A stretch of DNA of 64,000 nt from Sulfurovum sp. XGS-02 (GTDB lineage: Bacteria; Campylobacterota; Campylobacteria; Campylobacterales; Sulfurovaceae). Positions 61,635 through 64,000 of the stretch are shown piece by piece. A program made the position numbers and the translations under genes. The notes beneath the pieces were generated by a model that saw only the letters and a list, made by a program, of their open reading frames with translations, did not search any database and was not told where the DNA came from. Positions within the stretch are counted from its first letter, which is position 1; the number at the start of each line of letters is the position of its first letter. The DNA lies in assembly GCF_023213175.1 (NCBI RefSeq), contig NZ_CP093312.1, positions 496,001 to 560,000 on the forward strand, given 5' to 3'.

Positions 61635-63005
61635 ATGGTAGATAACACTCAGATAATTGAGCTCTATACAGAGCTGGCAGAAAATCCCAATAAAGATTTT
61701 GGCTGGGACAAAGGTTTAGCAAACGCAAAAGCGCACGGTTATAAAGAGGAATGGATCAAGGCTCTTCCACATGAGATCTGGCAATATTGTGCTGCTGTCG
61801 GTAATCCTTTTAATGAAGCTGATATAAAAGAAGGTGATACTGTTTTAGATCTAGGTTGCGGTGCTGGCGTAGATGTTTTAGTAGCACGGTTGCATGTTGG
61901 GCAAAAGGGAAAAGCATATGGAGTAGATATTACTCCAAAGATGGTTGAACTTGCATCTAAACATGTAAAAACAGCAGGTTTTGAAAATGTTGAGATCTTA
62001 GAAAGCAGTTTTGATTCTCTCGATCTTGAAGATGAGAGTGTGGATGTAGTTATATCAAATGGTGCTATTAACCTAACCTCTTGTAAAGAGTCTGTATTTG
62101 CAGAGATTTATCGTGTGTTAAAACCAAATGGGAAAATTTATTTCGCTGATATGATAGATATTTCTGAGCCATCATGTTGTAATGTCGAGCAAAGCTTATG
62201 TTGTGAAAGTTCTGGTGAAGAAGATTGGGCAAATTGTGTAGCTGGAACACTGCATGAAAACGAACTTATAGAGTTGATTCAAAAATCTGGATTTAAAGAT
62301 GTAGAGTGTACAGGGCATACGCACTATACAACGGCTGAAGCGACCAGAGGTGCGACATTTAGTGCTACAAAAATTCCTGCTGATGTGAGAAGAGAAAATC
62401 ATTGGGATAGTTTATTTCAAAGTATAGATTACATGCAAGTACTTTGGCATCAAGTGCATCCCGGTAAATCTCTAGAACAGATCGAAGCCTTTGCGAAAAA
62501 AGATGACTGTATCATTGATGTAGGCTGCGGTGCATCTTTGCTGGTCGATCATTTGATCGCAAAAGGATATCGAAATATCTATCTGCTTGATGCAGCGAAT
62601 GCATCTTTGGAGATCGTCAAAGATCGCCTCAAAGATGATGCGGACATTCCTATATATATATGTTCTGATATTGTCAACTTCCAACCGACACAAAAATGCA
62701 AAGTATGGCATGATAGGGCCATGTTCCATTTTCTGCTGAACAAACAAGACCGGATCAAATACTTTGACGTTTTGAATGATGCTTTACTTCCTGATGGTAT
62801 GGCTATCATCAATACCTTTGCTACCGGAGGTGAAACCAAATGTGCCGGGTTGAACACTGCACAATATGACAGTAAAAAAATAGCCGAAGAACTCCCCAAA
62901 GGTTTATCTTTGGTAGATACAGAAAACTTTGATCATACCACGCCAAAACATACCAAACAAAAATATTGTTGTTTTTATATCAAGAAGGGTACAGTAGATC
63001 CCTAA
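61635..63005 (+). CDS. Fusion of ArsM-like and second SAM methyltransferase domains
   Basis: The 456-residue protein has two class I methyltransferase domains. The first (about 30-245) resembles arsenite methyltransferases: LDLGCGAGVDVLVA, SNGAINLTSCKESVFAEIYRVL and CVAGTLHENELIELI, with C150, C201 and C225 as candidate metal ligands. A CC-rich insertion around residues 181-190 is unusual. The second domain (about 260-450) has IIDVGCGASLLVDHL and WHDRAMFHFLL and ends in a CC pair. It starts 3 nt after the MerT-rhodanese gene, so it shares its transcript. The substrate may be arsenic or another soft element; each domain could act on a different one. Confidence 0.82.
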   Translation: MVDNTQIIELYTELAENPNKDFGWDKGLANAKAHGYKEEWIKALPHEIWQYCAAVGNPFNEADIKEGDTVLDLGCGAGVDVLVARLHVGQKGKAYGVDITPKMVELASKHVKTAGFENVEILESSFDSLDLEDESVDVVISNGAINLTSCKESVFAEIYRVLKPNGKIYFADMIDISEPSCCNVEQSLCCESSGEEDWANCVAGTLHENELIELIQKSGFKDVECTGHTHYTTAEATRGATFSATKIPADVRRENHWDSLFQSIDYMQVLWHQVHPGKSLEQIEAFAKKDDCIIDVGCGASLLVDHLIAKGYRNIYLLDAANASLEIVKDRLKDDADIPIYICSDIVNFQPTQKCKVWHDRAMFHFLLNKQDRIKYFDVLNDALLPDGMAIINTFATGGETKCAGLNTAQYDSKKIAEELPKGLSLVDTENFDHTTPKHTKQKYCCFYIKKGTVDP

Positions 63006-63026
63006 CTTCTTGTATGAAAAGGGATC

Positions 63027-63194
63027 TTATTTTTTATCTTTAGGCGGTATCAGTCTATTATCTTGACCCATGTGTTTTCTATATTCCAACTCTTTTGGAT
63101 CTCTTCTCATAATATGAAAGAACATAAAGACATACCCGCCTACTACTATGGTCAGTACTATAAGAGAGAATATAATGATTTTCCAAAGCTCCAT
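63027..63194 (-). CDS. 55-residue single-span membrane protein
   Basis: On the minus strand, ATG at 63194 to TAA at 63027 encodes 55 residues: a membrane segment (IIIFSLIVLTIVVGGYVFMFF, residues 6-26, written here without gaps only in part) and a basic cytosolic tail ending PPKDKK. The ribosome site AAGGAG lies 6 nt before the ATG, which makes it a credible gene. It resembles small CcoS/CcoQ-like accessory proteins in size only. It overlaps nothing and lies 24 nt from the secreted protein gene on the same strand. Confidence 0.65.
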   Translation of the reverse strand: MELWKIIIFSLIVLTIVVGGYVFMFFHIMRRDPKELEYRKHMGQDNRLIPPKDKK

Positions 63195-63218
63195 ACGCCA
63201 CTCCTTAGTGATTCATCT

Positions 63219-63548
63219 TTAATCATTACATCCGTTAGGCGGCACACCATCTTTTGCATACTTCACTGCATAGGCATAGATCTCTTTCCACCACTCTTTT
63301 TTGATCGTTTCTATTGGAAGGTTTGGACAAATATTTTTCGCCTCTTCCGGTAATTTACCATTCTCATAGATCTCTTCCCACTCTGCTTGTAAATGGTTTC
63401 TAGAAAACATGACACCTGAAAAGTTACATTTTTTGTAGAAATGCTTCTTGTATATGCGTTGTCCTTTTTTTACACCTGCCATAGAATTTGTCGGTATAGA
63501 CATCGATATGAAGAGTGAAAGTGTTACAGCTCCGATTATTTTTCTCAT
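63219..63548 (-). CDS. Small exported protein with three cysteines
   Basis: The 109-residue protein has a signal peptide (cleavage after about SMA, residue 24). The mature domain has KKGQRIYKKHFYKKC (C41), EWEEIYENGKLPEEAKNICPNL (C74) and a C-terminal C107. The KKGxxxYKKxF.xxC start looks like a cytochrome-c-type motif that has lost the second Cys and His, so it is probably a degenerate or haem-less relative (uncertain). It has a GGGTTTCTCC-type ribosome region on the minus strand. Its promoter would lie in the palindromic gap that follows. Confidence 0.75.
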   Translation of the reverse strand: MRKIIGAVTLSLFISMSIPTNSMAGVKKGQRIYKKHFYKKCNFSGVMFSRNHLQAEWEEIYENGKLPEEAKNICPNLPIETIKKEWWKEIYAYAVKYAKDGVPPNGCND

Positions 63549-63584
63549 AGGGTTTCTCCTTGATACGTTTTAATAAAAGTATAT

Positions 63585-63619
63585 ATTAAAAACGTTAAGT
63601 TAGGCTTAACGTTTTTAAT
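63585..63619. promoter_or_regulatory. Perfect inverted repeat 1 before the YeeE/YedE gene
   Basis: ATTAAAAACGTTAAG (63585-63599) and CTTAACGTTTTTAAT (63605-63619) are perfectly complementary over 15 bp around a TTAGG centre. It could be a regulator site or a bidirectional hairpin. An almost identical element begins exactly 60 bp further on. Confidence 0.7.
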
Positions 63620-63645
63620 TTCTCTCTAAGAAATATCTCTTTATA

Positions 63646-63678
63646 ATAAAAACGTTAAGTTATAGTTAACATTTTTAT
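63646..63678. promoter_or_regulatory. Inverted repeat 2 before the YeeE/YedE gene
   Basis: ATAAAAACGTTAA (63646-63658) and TTAACATTTTTAT (63666-63678) match except for one C-A position. The left arm repeats the first element exactly (AAAAACGTTAAGTTA), 60 bp downstream of it. It lies 22 bp before the gene start, so it should overlap the promoter or leader. Confidence 0.65.
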
Positions 63679-63700
63679 AGATCTAAATAAAGGATAAATT

Positions 63701-64000
63701 ATGCCTCGTTCAATACCCTGGTGGCTTGGTGGTCTCTTAATGGCTTTACTGTTTTATTATACGTTTTCTATCTGGGGTGCTGATCGTCCTATTGGTGCAT
63801 CAACCGGAATGTCATATCTTGCTAATTTGATTTTTGATCTGGATCCAGAGCAGTATGAATATGCTGCGATCATAGAGACATCCGGTGCCTGGGAAGCTGT
63901 TATGCTTATCGGTGTATTTTTTGGCGGACTGTTTATGTCTACGGTTGTGACCAAAACATTTCATATAAGTTATATACCTACACTTTGGAAAGAAAGAAAA
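63701..64000 (+). CDS. YeeE/YedE family membrane transporter, 5' part
   Basis: The frame opens at ATG 63701 (AAGGATAA ribosome site) and runs off the window after 100 codons without a stop. The visible part holds two or more membrane segments (WWLGGLLMALLFYYTFSIWG; AVMLIGVFFGGLFMS). The YeeE/YedE-like loop RPIGASTGMSYLA and the GAWEAVMLIGVFFGG helix are also visible. Relatives import thiosulfate, and some YedE proteins are tied to selenium. It may belong with the upstream sulfur or metalloid genes, but its own palindromic promoter region separates it. Confidence 0.82.
   Translation, partial: MPRSIPWWLGGLLMALLFYYTFSIWGADRPIGASTGMSYLANLIFDLDPEQYEYAAIIETSGAWEAVMLIGVFFGGLFMSTVVTKTFHISYIPTLWKERK

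Overview
This window looks like a chromosomal segment from a Campylobacterota (Epsilonproteobacteria) bacterium, probably a Sulfurovum- or Sulfurimonas-like chemolithoautotroph. The pointers are moderate-to-low GC, dense short operons with 1-4 nt overlaps, promoters of the GCTATAAT type, a monomeric NADP isocitrate dehydrogenase beside malate dehydrogenase, two fumarases and succinyl-CoA synthetase, a PheS with a four-cysteine site, and an atypical OmpR-type regulator of the HsrA/CosR kind. The genus is inferred, not proven. No prophage, integrase, IS element, CRISPR array, tRNA or rRNA was seen.

Layout. 1-9.9 kb: end of an unidentified gene, HIT hydrolase (minus), then pheS-pheT-ispH-aroA as one tightly packed operon, rpsA, and serA with a strong terminator. 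10-15.6 kb: a four-gene tripartite efflux operon (TolC-like, adaptor, and an RND permease divided into two ORFs). 15.7-23.3 kb: efp, a small secreted protein, DJ-1/PfpI protein, dnaE, a secreted rhodanese, a DUF302-like protein and an unknown protein. 23.4-32.2 kb: a central-carbon block (icd, mdh, class I fumarase alpha and beta, fumC, sucC, sucD), with a small array of palindromic repeats after the fumarase beta gene. 32.3-37.3 kb: heavy-metal-associated protein, RNase P RNA, a second adaptor/TolC pair enclosing argD, and a MidA-like methyltransferase. 37.3-42 kb: minus-strand lipoprotein, acpS and radA, plus-strand plsC, then minus-strand ftsY and a TlpA-like thioredoxin. 42-50.6 kb: 5-formyl-THF cyclo-ligase, rny, cyclophilin, cmoB, hsrA-like regulator, hotdog thioesterase, small Cys-rich membrane protein, MBL hydrolase, DUF455 protein, lpxK and argB. 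50.7 kb: a structured RNA resembling a c-di-GMP-I riboswitch with its own promoter but no obvious target. 51-59.6 kb: thrC, LysM/3D-domain protein, ABC-F ATPase, M48 protease, prmC, DUF4149-like protein, hypoxanthine-DNA glycosylase-like protein and apaH.

59.7-64 kb is the most unusual region. A divergent ArsR-type repressor with a clear palindromic operator faces a thioredoxin, a MerT-like transporter fused to a rhodanese domain that lacks its catalytic cysteine, and a Cys-rich fusion of an ArsM-like and a second methyltransferase domain. Next come two small minus-strand genes, and a YeeE/YedE transporter that runs off the end behind a pair of matched inverted repeats. Together these look like a thiophilic metal or metalloid handling system of unusual composition. 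Its substrate (Hg, As, Se, Te) cannot be read from the sequence.
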